Shown: positions 40,407-49,915, counted from the stretch's first letter. The stretch is 57,500 nucleotides of DNA from Symbiodinium natans (GCA_905221605.1 CAJNDS010000225.1:887501-945000); one strand, 5' to 3'. Numbers and translations are program-made. Notes: generated from the sequence alone by a model not told the origin.

Positions 40407-40430
40407 AACCCCAAAAAACGCAGCGGCTGA
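40402..40430. repeat. Right terminal inverted repeat of transposon
   Basis: The last 15 bp are the exact complement of the left end. Includes the transposase stop codon. Confidence 0.8.
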
Positions 40431-41220
40431 ACCCAATTTCTCACATCTCCTTGCCGAAAAGCCTCAAAAGACACTAGCGAAAACCACCATGTTTTGGGAT
40501 CAAGATTGGGTGTTTGTGAAAGCACAAGTGACCTTTCAATGGTTTCCAAACCCGACAAACTAGCCAAAATGCTTGTTGTTTGAACCTAGATTGAGCTTAC
40601 GCAGGCCCGAAACGGTCAAAGGAACTTTCCATCGGGCTTGGGAATCTTGAATAGCCGACTGGGGAGGAGGGGTGCCGAATCGGGTTTCAGAACGAACGGC
40701 AGCTGAACCCCCAAACTTTTTAAAACCATTTGAAAATGTTTGGGGGCTGGTAGAGAACCAACCATGAATTCCATTGAATTCAATTGACAGTCTCGGAATA
40801 TTTCATAAGTTTGATAAGTTTGGTTTTCAATTTATTCTAAAAACCACTCAAAATCTCATATATCCAATCAAATATACAGGACACTCTGAGGTATTCAAGG
40901 ATTCCCGGAATCATTATGAAATCAAAAACCCCCCTTATCTCTCCACATGTTTATATGGAGGCCTACTATAAGCCATAAGCCTTGTAAGCCCCGTACACTC
41001 TAAAGACAAAACCCTACAATATAGACCCTAAGCCTAAAAACCCGTAAAGCCTTGCAACCCGTAAAAGCCCTATAGACCTTGTATTTAAACCTTATAGGCC
41101 CTATAAGTTCCAGAATTTCAGCTTAGGGGTCGGGTTCAGTGGCAACTTAACAAATCAGGAAAACTTCTCTGTTTACTATGTATACCTCTAGCAACCCTGT
41201 TGTGTTAGCTAGGGAAGCTC
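40431..41220. other. Transposon flank, AT-rich repeat remnant
   Basis: The direct-repeat spacer copy is at 40448-40486. At 40760-40930, AT-rich sequence is related in inverted orientation to 33440-33995. From 40970 to 41120 'ccctata/taagcc' phrases predominate. No gene. Confidence 0.5.
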
Positions 41221-41223
41221 TGT

Positions 41224-41405
41224 ATGTTGCCTCTATCCCTTGTGGTGAACTTAGTTAAGTTCCTTCACAGCCTTAGCAAGATTCAGCAATGCCTGAGCCA
41301 AGGGCCACGCCCCCACACGACAGCCGGCGGCGAGGTGCAGATCGGGTTGTCGCATTTTAGGGTTTTAGGGTGTAGGGGTTGCAGGGTTGTTAGGGTGCAG
41401 CGTTA
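41224..41405 (+). other. Possible short exon in open frame
   Basis: After TTCAG at about 41287 the frame reads CLSQGPRPHTTAGGEVQIG, or from an ATG at 41290 MPEPRATPPHDSRRR up to GTGCAG. Both remain open, so this is unresolved. Confidence 0.3.
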
Positions 41406-41629
41406 AGTAATGCAGAACTTGGGACTCAGGCTTTAGCGTTCAGGGTTGCCATGGGGCCCATGTTTTTGGGGCTTAGCATTGTTCTCCACCATAAGCCCTA
41501 AACCCTAACCCGTAAACCTTGTAAACCCTAAGCCTTAAATCTTTCTTTGTGTTGCAGTCCGGACGCAAAAACCCCATGAAGACCGAAGCCACAACCCACA
41601 CGCTGAAAGAGCTGTTTTCATTTTGCGAT

Positions 41630-41658
41630 CGATTTTTTTTTTTTTGGGGGGGGGGGTT
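41630..41658. repeat. Poly(T), poly(G) junction
   Basis: About T13 directly followed by G11, then a TTTGAGG/TGTAGGG stretch. Fourth copy of this junction type. Confidence 0.9.
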
Positions 41659-41960
41659 TGAGGTGTAGGGTTTGGGCCAAGCCCCCCCCCCCACCCACCC
41701 CAACTTCCCAAAAGGGGGCCAGTCCCACTCAAGTCAGAACCCACGAAGTCACTAGGTTAAAATGTTTAGCTCCGCGCATGTGCACGCTCATCCCTAGATC
41801 CTAGACCCCAAAGGGTGTGGATATGTCTTGACAGCCGGGCCATGAGGCCTGGACCCTAAGTTTGTGCGCCAAAATGCTCCATACGGATGTCGTCGTGCCT
41901 TTCAAGTTAAGGACATTCTAAGGGGGAAATGCCAAATCGCAAGCGAGGGTTTCCTTGCAG

Positions 41961-42063
41961 TGAGGGGTCCGCTATACTACCGTCTCCCCTCAAAACAAAG
42001 CAAAGACGTGCGGCTCAAAATGACAGCCGACTTGCGCTTAACAAAGAGGCACTGGGTCGGTGA
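41961..42063 (+). CDS. Putative basic terminal exon
   Basis: Starts after TTTCCTTGCAG, a strong acceptor, and ends at TGA 42061-42063. Reads EGSAILPSPLKTKQRRAAQN and then DSRLALNKEALGR. An overlapping 80-codon frame (41864-42106) runs into repeat and is less convincing. Family unknown. Confidence 0.5.
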
Positions 42064-42166
42064 CAAGGAGGCCCCAACCCTAAATACCCTAAACCCGAAA
42101 CCCTGAGCCCTACACCCGAAACCCTAAACCCTAAACCCTAAATCCCCGAATCCCTGAACTCCGCAG

Positions 42167-42237
42167 TGCAGGCCTCCCGAGGCCTGGATCGGAGCGCCCT
42201 GACCTCAGCGGATCCAAACTTGCAGCCTCGATTATAG
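42167..42237 (+). CDS. Putative terminal exon (hypothetical)
   Basis: Starts after CTCCGCAG and ends at TAG 42235-42237. Reads QASRGLDRSALTSADPNLQP then RL. C-strand repeat lies upstream. No family. Confidence 0.45.
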
Positions 42238-42259
42238 GCCCACAAAAGCCTCAAGACTT

Positions 42260-42476
42260 CTGCGTGCCCCCTCTATCCCCGAAACTTTACCTAAACCCTA
42301 AACCCTGAACGCTAACCCTGAACCCTAAATCCTGGGCCCAGCCATCTGATCCCTGAACCTGAAACCCCAAAACCCAAAACCCCTAAAACCACAAAGCCCT
42401 AAAACCACAAAACCCCTAAAGCCCCAAACAACCCAAATCCCCAAATCCCCAAACCCCCAAATCCCCAAAGCTCGGC
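42260..42476. repeat. C-strand tract with CCCCAAATC variants
   Basis: Decayed CCCTAAA, CCCTAAAACC and a CCCCAAATC block (42430-42470) before the next exon. Confidence 0.8.
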
Positions 42477-42482
42477 CTAGAG

Positions 42483-42573
42483 AAGCTCGAAGCATCTTCC
42501 CGCCTCCCCCGAGACCGATGCGGCCACCGGCTCCATGACCCCTTCCTCTGCAAGGCACCGCCCCACCAAGGGG
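42483..42573 (+). CDS. Putative exon (hypothetical)
   Basis: Follows GGCCTAGAG and ends before GGTTTAGG. Reads KLEASSRLPRDRCGHRLHDP then FLCKAPPHQ. C-strand before, G-strand after. No family. Confidence 0.4.
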
Positions 42574-42650
42574 GTTTAGGGTTCAGGGTTCAGGGTTTAA
42601 GGTTCAGGGTTCAGGGTTTAGGGTTTAGGGTTTAGGGTTTAGGGTTCAAC
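42574..42650. repeat. G-strand telomere-like tract
   Basis: TTTAGGG/TTCAGGG units starting at the proposed donor. Confidence 0.9.
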
Positions 42651-42721
42651 CTCCAGGCTTGAAATCCTACACACCCAGAGACCCCAAGTCCCCAAATCCT
42701 CAACCTTGAACTTATCTCCTA

Positions 42722-42924
42722 GACCCTAACCCCTAACCCCTAAACCCTAAAACCCTAAACCCTAAACCCTAAACCCTAAACCCTAAACCCTAAACCCTAA
42801 ACCCTAAACCCTAAACCCTAAACCCTAAACCCTAAACCCTAACCTAAACCCTAAACCCTAAACCCTAAACCCTAAACCCTAAACCCTAAACCCTAAACCC
42901 TAAACCCTAAACCCTAAACCCTAG
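42722..42924. repeat. C-strand telomere-like array
   Basis: About 28 CCCTAAA units with one short unit (CCTAAA). Confidence 0.95.
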
Positions 42925-42932
42925 CCCTGCAG

Positions 42933-43003
42933 CCCCTGTGCCCAGCATCCTGAACATCCTGAAAACCGAAGCACCGAAGCCCCCCAAGGCACCAGAGCCT
43001 TAA
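42933..43003 (+). CDS. Putative Lys/Pro-rich terminal exon
   Basis: Starts after GCCCTGCAG and ends at TAA 43001-43003. Reads PVPSILNILKTEAPKPPKAP then EP. Low complexity but one clean frame. Parent gene unknown. Confidence 0.45.
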
Positions 43004-43189
43004 GCCATGACCCCCGAAAGCCAACGCCCTGAAGCCAGGAAGCTCTGCAGCACCGTAGCTCCCAGTGCCCTTCAACTCAAGTTGAAGGTGTTGGGTTTGC
43101 GGTTTCGGGCCCCTAAACCAGCTAAACCCTCAAGCCCCAGAGCCCCTAAACCCGCAATCCCCCAAACCCCCAACCCCCCAAAAACTCAA

Positions 43190-43318
43190 CCCCTAAACCC
43201 TGAACCCCTGAACCCCTGAACCCCTGAACCCCTGAACCCCTAAACCCCTGAACCCCTAAACCCCTAAACCCCTGAACCCCTGAACCCCGAACCCCTAAAC
43301 CCCTAAACCCCTTCAAAC
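43190..43318. repeat. (CCCCTGAA)n/(CCCCTAAA)n array
   Basis: About 15 octamer units alternating between two variants, ending at a CCGCAG acceptor-like site. Confidence 0.95.
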
Positions 43319-43323
43319 CGCAG

Positions 43324-43396
43324 GACCCCCGGCGCCCACCATCCCGAAGGGAAGAGCACAGACATGCCGGGAGGATCTCGGGGAGCCTGCCTTGGG
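43324..43396 (+). CDS. Putative exon, frame uncertain
   Basis: Between CCGCAG (AG|G) and G|GTTATAG. One frame reads DPRRPPSRREEHRHAGRISG; another reads TPGAHHPEGKSTDMPGGSRG. Both are open. Confidence 0.35.
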
Positions 43397-43489
43397 GTTA
43401 TAGCCTACACCCGAAACCCCAAACTAGAGCCTAAATACGCCCTAAAACCCTAAACCCTAAATCTTAAACCCTAAACACTAAACTTGAAC

Positions 43490-44005
43490 CCTAAATCGGC
43501 TCTCTTCACATGCATGCCGCGGCTGCTGCGCGTTCAGTGTCTATTTGGCTTAGCTGTTAGGGCTTGGGGTTAAGGGTTTAGGGTTTTCTAGGGTTCAAGA
43601 GCCTCGGATTTGGGGATCTGGGGTTTCAGGTTTGTGGCTTGGGGCTTGAAACTTCCTAAGTGCTGTGCTTGCATGATCTGAGAGGGCTTCGGGCGTCGAA
43701 GAGCGGATACTTTTTTAAAACAGACTTTTGGCGGTGGTCTTGCAAATAGGACCTTGAATCCAGAACCCGAAGCCTTAAACCCTAAACCCTAATTATGCCA
43801 GTCCAAGCTCTCCAGAATCTTCAACCCTAGACCCTCAACGCCCTAGGGCACCTATGGTAGACCAGCTTAGTTGGTGATTGAGTAAGGCTGAGACAAGTTA
43901 TGGGTACATTCCAGCAAGTATTATGGTGCGCTATGGTATATCATAGTCAAAAGGGACATGAGTTTAGAGAACGATCCATATTCTAGTGTAGTATACTGAA
44001 GCTGA
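43490..44005. other. Mixed unique and decayed repeat, no supported gene
   Basis: G-strand remnants at 43560-43650, C-strand at 43770-43840, then unique sequence with 'gatccatattctagtgta', mirrored imperfectly at about 44225-44245 around MITE family 2. Confidence 0.4.
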
Positions 44006-44121
44006 TACTTGGAAGCCCTTTTTGACTTAGTAAGTAGGGTTAGTAAGGTGGGTTGCGGGAGATGATAATAGGGTTTCTAGGGGTACTAGGTAGACTTACT
44101 CAGTCAAAAGAGCTTCCAAGT
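44006..44121. mobile_element. MITE family 2, ~116 bp copy
   Basis: TIRs 'tacttggaagc' and 'gcttccaagta', with GACTTAGTAAGT inside. It is followed by 'tgcagttgaagg', also found after 48036-48150, so the conserved unit extends beyond the TIR. Confidence 0.85.
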
Positions 44122-44304
44122 ATGCAGTTGAAGGATCTTTTGAGCATATTATGGTCCTTATCAACAGGACCCCCCCCCCCCCCCCCCTTCGAAAAAAAGA
44201 AGCAAAAAAGGGGGGCACTAATGTAGAGGACGACCCATATGTGTACTAGAATAATGTTTAAATGGGCAGACTGAGCAGTCGAGTCATGAGGAGTCAACCT
44301 GCAG

Positions 44305-44379
44305 CAGCTCACTGGTGCGGATCGCAGCAAGGTCCCCAAAGCCATGTGGCAGGACCACCCTCGAAGCCTAACACCCTAA
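44305..44379 (+). CDS. Putative terminal exon running into repeat
   Basis: Starts after AACCTGCAG. Reads QLTGADRSKVPKAMWQDHPR then SLTP, and stops at a TAA inside the first CCCTAAA unit. Part of it may instead be an internal exon with a donor I cannot place. Confidence 0.45.
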   Translation, partial: QLTGADRSKVPKAMWQDHPRSLTP

Positions 44380-44462
44380 ACCCTAAACCCTAAACCCTAA
44401 ACCCTAAACCCTAAACCCTAAACCCTAAACCCTAAACCCGAGACCCTAAACCCGAGACCCGC
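44380..44462. repeat. C-strand telomere-like run
   Basis: About eight CCCTAAA units, then CCCGAGA variants. Confidence 0.95.
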
Positions 44463-44652
44463 CTCCTGTCACTCCTAAGTCATGGGGCCTCCCAAGCCTG
44501 CCTGCACAGGGTACACCGAAAAGATTCCCGCACTGTTGTACTTTCCATTTTCGGTTCCTGTGGGTGGGGACGTGGGGGAGGTTTGAGGGACCCTGGGACC
44601 AGGGTCTTCTGTTGTTTGATTTCTGTTCGGGTGTTGCTTTGGGGTTTGGTGC

Positions 44653-44880
44653 TTGGAGTGGCCCAAGCGGTCCAATACTTCTGTGAATTCGGACGTCTGC
44701 CAAGCCGATTGGCGAGCCAAGCTGCTTGAGCGTGCTGGGCTGTCCGAGAAGCGGTTGGCACATCACCATGATCACTTTGGAGGTCTTCGTAGCGCTGAGC
44801 AAGGAGGTGTAGGCCGTTCAACGCTCCCGTGCCGGCCGTGTGTGAATTATGCCCTGCACCTTCCATGTGGATGTATATAA
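44653..44880 (+). CDS. Possible exon or short gene (hypothetical)
   Basis: The open + frame includes SDVCQADWRAKLLERAGLSE and a Cys/His-rich end (HHHDHFGG, CRPCVNYALHLPCGC), stopping at TAA. The minus strand also has a 138-codon ORF here. The + frame looks more protein-like but has no clear start or splice site. Confidence 0.35.
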   Translation: MEWPKRSNTSVNSDVCQADWRAKLLERAGLSEKRLAHHHDHFGGLRSAEQGGVGRSTLPCRPCVNYALHLPCGCI

Positions 44881-45095
44881 GAGGGGCAACTGGCACTGCC
44901 GTATCGGGAGGTGCGGTGTATGCAGCAACATCTTCTTGGCATGGTTAGCCTGGCCCAACGTAGAAATTAGGTGACCAGACCTTGTATGTTTAGGGTTTAA
45001 TTTAGGGGCAGTAAAGAACGCGGCAGCCGCAACGTATGGCTTGTGACGAGCATGTATGAGTTGGGGTATTTCGGGCTCCTTGGGGTATGGGTGGG

Positions 45096-45148
45096 CATAT
45101 ATATGTATGTATGTATGTATAGATAGATAGACAGATAGATAGATAGTA
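45096..45148. repeat. (GTAT)n(AGAT)n microsatellite
   Basis: Tetranucleotide repeat changing from GTAT to AGAT. Confidence 0.95.
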
Positions 45149-45149
45149 T

Positions 45150-45790
45150 GATATGTGCGAACTGCCGGCCGGCCAATTCAAGCAGCCGGCCAACCGGGTG
45201 GGTCCCAGCGCCGTACCCGTTGTTTAAGTTTAGCTCCTGGGGTTTGTACTGGGTTAACTTTGTCATAGTTGGGTAACATTTTACGTTTTTAAGGGTACTT
45301 AACCTCAATAAGTAACAGAAATGTAATTTTGTTAAATACGATCCCAACCATGAACTAGCTATGATTCATGATCGGGCGGCCAGCAGAGATACACTCTGGG
45401 TTCAGGTTCCTGAAAAAGAGAAGGCTCCCACACTTGGGGAGGGGGGGGGGGGAGCTTCGCCCTGCTTTTTTGATGCCCCCAAACTATAAGGCTCTAATTT
45501 GCCGTGTCAGCAGAGACGGAAAAAGGACCCATAGGTCAACAAGTCCCAAGGCCCCTGGGCCCTGGGCTTTGCACCTGGAAACCCGGGGACTCTGCCCTCA
45601 TCCGAGCCCTAAACCCTGAGCATCCGCCCTAAAAACTAAAAGCCCCAGACCCTCCCCAAACCCTAAACCATCCTCAAGCCTTAAAACCGTCAAACCAATT
45701 TAGGGTTTAGGGTTTAGGGTTTAGGGTTTGGGGTTTGGGGTTTGGGGTTTAGGGCCGAGCATAAACCCCCCCGAAGCCCAAGCCCAAACA
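45150..45790. other. Mostly unique; short C- and G-strand tracts at the end
   Basis: An 83-codon frame (45368-45619) is open but without splice support. Telomere-like tracts lie at 45600-45700 (C) and 45700-45755 (G). Confidence 0.4.
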
Positions 45791-45795
45791 CGCAG

Positions 45796-45885
45796 AATCA
45801 TGGCCCAGAGGATTCTGTGGACCGATCCATCAAGCGCTTGATGCTGGATTTCGACCTGACTGACGAGCCGCCACCCGACCTAACT
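45796..45885 (+). CDS. Strong putative exon (hypothetical)
   Basis: 90 nt, exactly 30 codons, phase 0/0, from ACACGCAG to GTTTAGGG. Reads NHGPEDSVDRSIKRLMLDFD then LTDEPPPDLT. Normal globular composition. The donor is the first unit of a TTTAGGG array. One of the clearest examples of the exon/repeat arrangement. Confidence 0.6.
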
Positions 45886-46005
45886 GTTTAGGGTTTAGGG
45901 TTTAGGGTTTAGGGTTTAGGGTTTAGGGTTTAGGGTTTAGGGTTTAGGGTTTAGGGTTTAGGGTTTGGGGTTTAGGGTTTGGGTTTTGGGGTTTAGGCCT
46001 TAAAG
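45886..46005. repeat. G-strand telomere-like array
   Basis: About twelve perfect TTTAGGG units beginning exactly at the donor, then TTTGGGG variants. Confidence 0.95.
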
Positions 46006-46117
46006 TCGCTCTCGGCTTTGCGATTTAATCTCGCAAGCCCTCTTCAATGGTTGTTAGTTTATCTTCATTGGTGGCGGTCTCCAGTGCTTCTGGGGCGTTT
46101 GGGGATTCTGGCTTCAG

Positions 46118-46187
46118 CTTTGACTTAGCCAAATAATAATCGCACCTTACGAACCCTACTTACACGTACGAACCAAGGGGCTTTCAA
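46118..46187. mobile_element. MITE family 2 remnant
   Basis: 'tttgacttagcc' and 'gaaccctacttac' with 'ggggctttcaagt' match parts of family 2 in inverted order. Truncated. Confidence 0.5.
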
Positions 46188-46294
46188 GTGCACAGTGTCC
46201 CTTGGAGAGATCCGCTAGGGTTTGTGTAGGCCTCAACCGAAAACCACAGCTGCAGCGGAAGCCGAGGCCCCCAAGCCGCAACCCCAAAACCCAA

Positions 46295-46407
46295 AACCCT
46301 AAACCCTAAACCCTGAAACCTGAAACCCTAAACCCTAAACCCTAAACCCTAAACCCTAAACCCTAAACCCTAAACCCTAAACCCTAAACCCTAAACCCTA
46401 AACCCTT
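46295..46407. repeat. C-strand telomere-like run
   Basis: CCCTAAA array with a CCTGAAAC variant pair at its start. Confidence 0.95.
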
Positions 46408-46694
46408 GTCTTCGGAACTTCAGGGGAGTCGATATCAACTCGTGGTCCTTTGCCTCCAAACTCCAAGTCCTGAAGCTCAAAGTTAAACCAAACAGCCCCC
46501 AACAAAAACGTCCTTACCACCCCGAAAGCGGTTCAGGGCGAAGAGTTTAACCCCCCCCAAAAAAAACAAACAAACTGCAAAAGCTGCTAAAGCCAGAAAG
46601 TTGAGGCCCTAAAACTCTGAAGCCCTAAACCCTGAACCTGAACCCTAAACCTGAGGCCCCAAATCCCCAAAGTCCTGGACACCAAGCGAAGCAG

Positions 46695-46744
46695 TGTGTA
46701 GCCACCCCACGCAACTCGACCTCCAGACCTTCGCTGAGCTTTGG
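46695..46744 (+). CDS. Putative exon (hypothetical)
   Basis: Between GCGAAGCAG and GTTTATGG. Reads CSHPTQLDLQTFAELW. C-strand repeat derivatives precede it. The open frame also continues to 46879. Confidence 0.4.
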
Positions 46745-46859
46745 GTTTATGGTTTAACCCCTATTGCCCCCCAAGTATGCGCGAGTTTCTCCTTCAACCT
46801 GTTTAAAGTTAGTCAGGGGTTTACGAAGGTAAGGGGCCCCGAATATAGTCACCAAGTAG

Positions 46860-47155
46860 TCGGATTCCCTTATGACTAGGACCCCAATAGGGTACCCCGA
46901 ATTTCGGAAACCCCCAGTTAGGGTGCAGGGTTTTAGGGGCTATACCCTCAAGCCTCAACCAAGAAATATCGACCCTCAGAATACTTGCCTAAGACAGAAA
47001 CTCACTTCTTGGCTAGGCCTACTGAAAACCTAAAATCCACCAAGCCCCAAGCCCTAAACCCCAAACCCGAAACCCCAAACCCTAAACCCCAAACCCCAAA
47101 CCCTAAACCCCAAACCCCTAAACCCCAACCCTAAACCCCAAACCCCCAAACCCTA
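46860..47155. repeat. Hairpin remnant then C-strand (CCCCAAA/CCCTAAA) tract
   Basis: 46870-46915 resembles MITE family 4 ('agggtaccccgaatttcgga'). 47045-47155 is C-strand repeat. Confidence 0.7.
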
Positions 47156-47160
47156 ACGAG

Positions 47161-47230
47161 GTCCTGTCGACTCAACCACCTAGATCGGATGCATGATTGG
47201 CCCTGGCCCCAAGACTGGCCGAAGAGAAAG
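47161..47230 (+). CDS. Strong putative exon, Trp-rich
   Basis: One base plus 23 codons between CTAACGAG (AG|G) and AAG|GTCGTAGG. Reads SCRLNHLDRMHDWPWPQDWP then KRK. The other two frames contain stops. C-strand before, G-strand at 47280 after. No family. Confidence 0.55.
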
Positions 47231-47277
47231 GTCGTAGGGGAGAGTCTCGGACCCAGAGTAGGCTCTTCTTCCATTTT

Positions 47278-47340
47278 CGGGTTTAGGGTTAAGGGTTTAG
47301 GGTTTAGGGTTTAGGGTCTAGGGTTTAGGGGTTCACTTAT
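47278..47340. repeat. G-strand telomere-like tract
   Basis: TTTAGGG units with TCTAGGG variants, about 50 bp after the exon's donor. Confidence 0.85.
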
Positions 47341-47454
47341 AAACCTCTTTGAGCCGAAAAGGGGAACCTTTTTCTTCCTAGGTTACTCTTGGGCCTAGAA
47401 GAGTTTTAGCGGCTGTGGGCTTAGGGGTTTTGGGTTTAGGGTTGAGTGAACATC

Positions 47455-47770
47455 CTCATAATATAGTTACTAGAAGACCCTGTATGGGGCACCTAGAATG
47501 ATATCAATACTTGTAATTCCATGTGAGTTGATAAAACAAAATCTCTTGAACATCCACCAAATTCGCCCATGGTTAATCAACTGTGTAAACCAGAATTGTG
47601 TAGAAATTCATTGTAGTCATCTTCATGAGTTCGATTATCTGATTAACTTAATTTGTCTTTATATGATAGGAAATTCTTGAGTCTTATAACTGCCAGAATA
47701 ATAGTACGTCTTCTATTGAAAATGTAAACAGAAGCTACAATACTGAGCGATACAATTATTAAGAAATGAG
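47455..47770. other. AT-rich insertion-like island
   Basis: Markedly AT-rich compared with neighbours, with no repeat identity I can see and no ORF of note beyond 60 codons. Possibly an inserted element or organelle-derived fragment (inference). Confidence 0.4.
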
Positions 47771-48035
47771 TGGGAGAAGGAAATTAGGGGCGCTCCCAAA
47801 GAATTGGGGTTAGGGTTTGGGATTTCGAGTTTAGGATGTAACAAAAAGCGGGAATTCGGGCCCCCACAAGCTCCTCCCTTTCGCGAAGGTGCTTGCGCGA
47901 TCTGTTTAGGAGGGTTGCAAGGCTTATATATCGGTTCTTCGTATCCAGAGAGGCCAAAAGTTCCTTGATGCACGACATGGTGGAAGGTTGCGGGCCCAAC
48001 CCCGTGAGTTAAGCGCAGTACATCATAAGAGCCCC

Positions 48036-48150
48036 TACTTGGAAGCCCTGTTGACTTAGTAAGTAAGGCTAGTAAGGTGGGTTATGGGGATTGCAATCGG
48101 TTTTCGAGGGGACAGCGGTAGACTTACCAAGTCAAAAGAGCTTCCAGGTA
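48036..48150. mobile_element. MITE family 2, ~115 bp copy
   Basis: TIRs 'tacttggaagc' and 'gcttccaggta' with GACTTAGTAAGTAAGG inside. Close in sequence and length to 44006-44121. Confidence 0.85.
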
Positions 48151-48362
48151 TGCAGTTGAAGGTCTCTTATCCCCCTTGGGAATTCTTTTCCTTTTTTGTT
48201 CATATAAAATTCAAGAGGATAGTAAAGATATTGTTTTTATTGAGGTTCTAAGGGGAGTATAGTGAAGGGACATTGGGATTCCCGCTGCTCTCTTAGGTTC
48301 ACCCGCCACGGGCCAAAGCGCAAGGCAACCCAGCGGGCTGCGAGCCAAGCCTGCTGTCGGGG

Positions 48363-48403
48363 GGGTTTATTTATTTTATTCTTATTTTTTTGAAGGGGGG
48401 GGG
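48363..48403. repeat. T-rich to poly(G) junction
   Basis: (TTTA)n/T7 followed by G10. Fifth example of the T-then-G arrangement, directly before a C-strand telomere array. Confidence 0.85.
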
Positions 48404-48410
48404 GTTATGC

Positions 48411-48958
48411 CCCTAAACCCTAAACCCTAAACCCTAAACCCTAAACCCTAAACCCTAAACCCCCTAAACCCTAAAAACCCTAAACCCTAAACCCTAAACC
48501 CTAAACCCTAAACCCTAAACCCTAAACCCTAAACCCTAAACCCTAAACCTAAACCCTAAACTAAACCCCCTAAACCCTAAACCCTAACCCTAAACCCTAA
48601 AACCCTAAACCCTAAACCCTAACCCTAAACCCGAAACCCCCGAAACCCGAAACCCCCGAAACCCTAAACCCGAAACCCGAAACCGAAACCCGAAACCGAA
48701 ACCCTAACCCTAAACCCTAAACCTAAACCCAAACCCTAAACCCTAAACCCTAAACCCTAAACCCTAAACCCTAAACCCTAAACCCTAAACCCTAAACCCT
48801 AAACCCTAAACCCTAAACCCTAAACCCTAAACCCTAAACCCTAAACCCTAAACCCTAAACCCTAAACCCCAAACCCCAAACCCTAAACCCTAAACCCTAA
48901 ACCCTAAACCCTAAACCCTAAACCCTAAACCCTAAACCCTAACCCTAAACCCTAAACC
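48411..48958. repeat. Longest C-strand telomere-like array (~550 bp)
   Basis: Mostly perfect CCCTAAA with a mixed middle (48560-48725) containing shortened units (CCTAAA, CCCTAA) and CCCGAAA/CCCCCGAAA variants. Confidence 0.95.
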
Positions 48959-48959
48959 C

Positions 48960-49915
48960 GAAGATTGGAGGTGTGAGATGGGGTGTTCAGGAGTAGGCAC
49001 GCCTTAAACTTTGCACCTTTCTTGAACCGCGTACCAGATACTGAGATGTCTTCCAGTCGACCTGACTGAGGCCTTTTCCCGTGAAAGGTGTATCGAACAT
49101 GGATCGCAAACGCGTGCCGCGCTACATCGCAACATGCCACGGCAAACATGGTGGGTTAACATCTGACCTTCTCGAAAGTTGGCTAAGAGTTGTCTTCGCG
49201 ATGCGCGACATCATGCAGGAATGGTAGCAGATGCCCCTTGTGCGTTTTGTTGGCGACGCTAGCGCGTTTCTAGTGCATGCGCGCGCAAGAACAGCAAGCT
49301 GCATGCGGGGCTACCCCCTAAGCGCAGTATGGTGCTATAGTGGCCCATATGAGGATCTGTACAGCGTGATGTTGGCACGAGTGAAGATGTACTGCGTGTG
49401 CCAACGTCACTCAGCATTCAGAGCGGCACGAAGTTTCTGTTGCCGTCAACCCTCATTTGGAGGCATTTCTACAGGCCGCCATTGCATGTACCGGACGAGG
49501 CTGGTAAGGATGGCTTCGGTATGCTGCTGAAACTTGTTTTTGCTCGAGTGGTGACTGGGGACGTGGTCTCATGATGCGGACAAGAGGCGCTTTTAACATG
49601 TGTGTCTTTCAGTTGCGGAGCAGCTGCGTGGATTGAGCACCCGGCCACCTACCCTGTCTTTCAGGAGGCGGCGCGATCCGCGTTCGTCCATTCGAATCGG
49701 TGCAAGATCTCCTTCCCGATGTATAGTTATAGTAATACTTGTGTTGGGAATGTTCTATTTTATTGAAATTGTGCTCATGTCCACTGATTTCACAAGCTGG
49801 GGTGGGGGGGGGGGAGCTTGGTAACACAGCCAAGGAACATGTTGATGCAACACTCCTGAAGTTGCGCTCTGCGCAGCGCTCCCCAAGCCCCGTAGTGGCC
49901 AACATCGGATAAGTG
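48960..49915. other. Unique island, no recognised gene
   Basis: Overlapping ORFs on both strands (for example 49231-49530 plus, rich in Cys and Arg) have no domain I recognise. A G10 run lies at about 49804. Could hold a decayed element. Confidence 0.4.

Larger units (their letters stand above)
36254..40430 (+). mobile_element. IS1595/Merlin-type transposon with helicase-like passenger
   Basis: Terminal inverted repeats: 15 bp TCAGCCGCTGCGTTT at 36254-36268 is perfectly complementary to 40416-40430, with looser similarity further in (GGTTTT in both). Between them lie a hairpin region, a spliced P-loop gene and a transposase, both on the + strand. The transposase stop codon lies inside the right inverted repeat. 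No clear 8-9 bp target duplication was found in the immediate flanks. Three one-base frame breaks suggest a decayed copy or homopolymer consensus errors. Confidence 0.75.

Noticed and set aside
44446-44896. Minus-strand ORFs of 118 and 138 codons
   Set aside because: No domain or start context, runs into repeat, and every other supported gene is on the + strand. The + frame is more protein-like.
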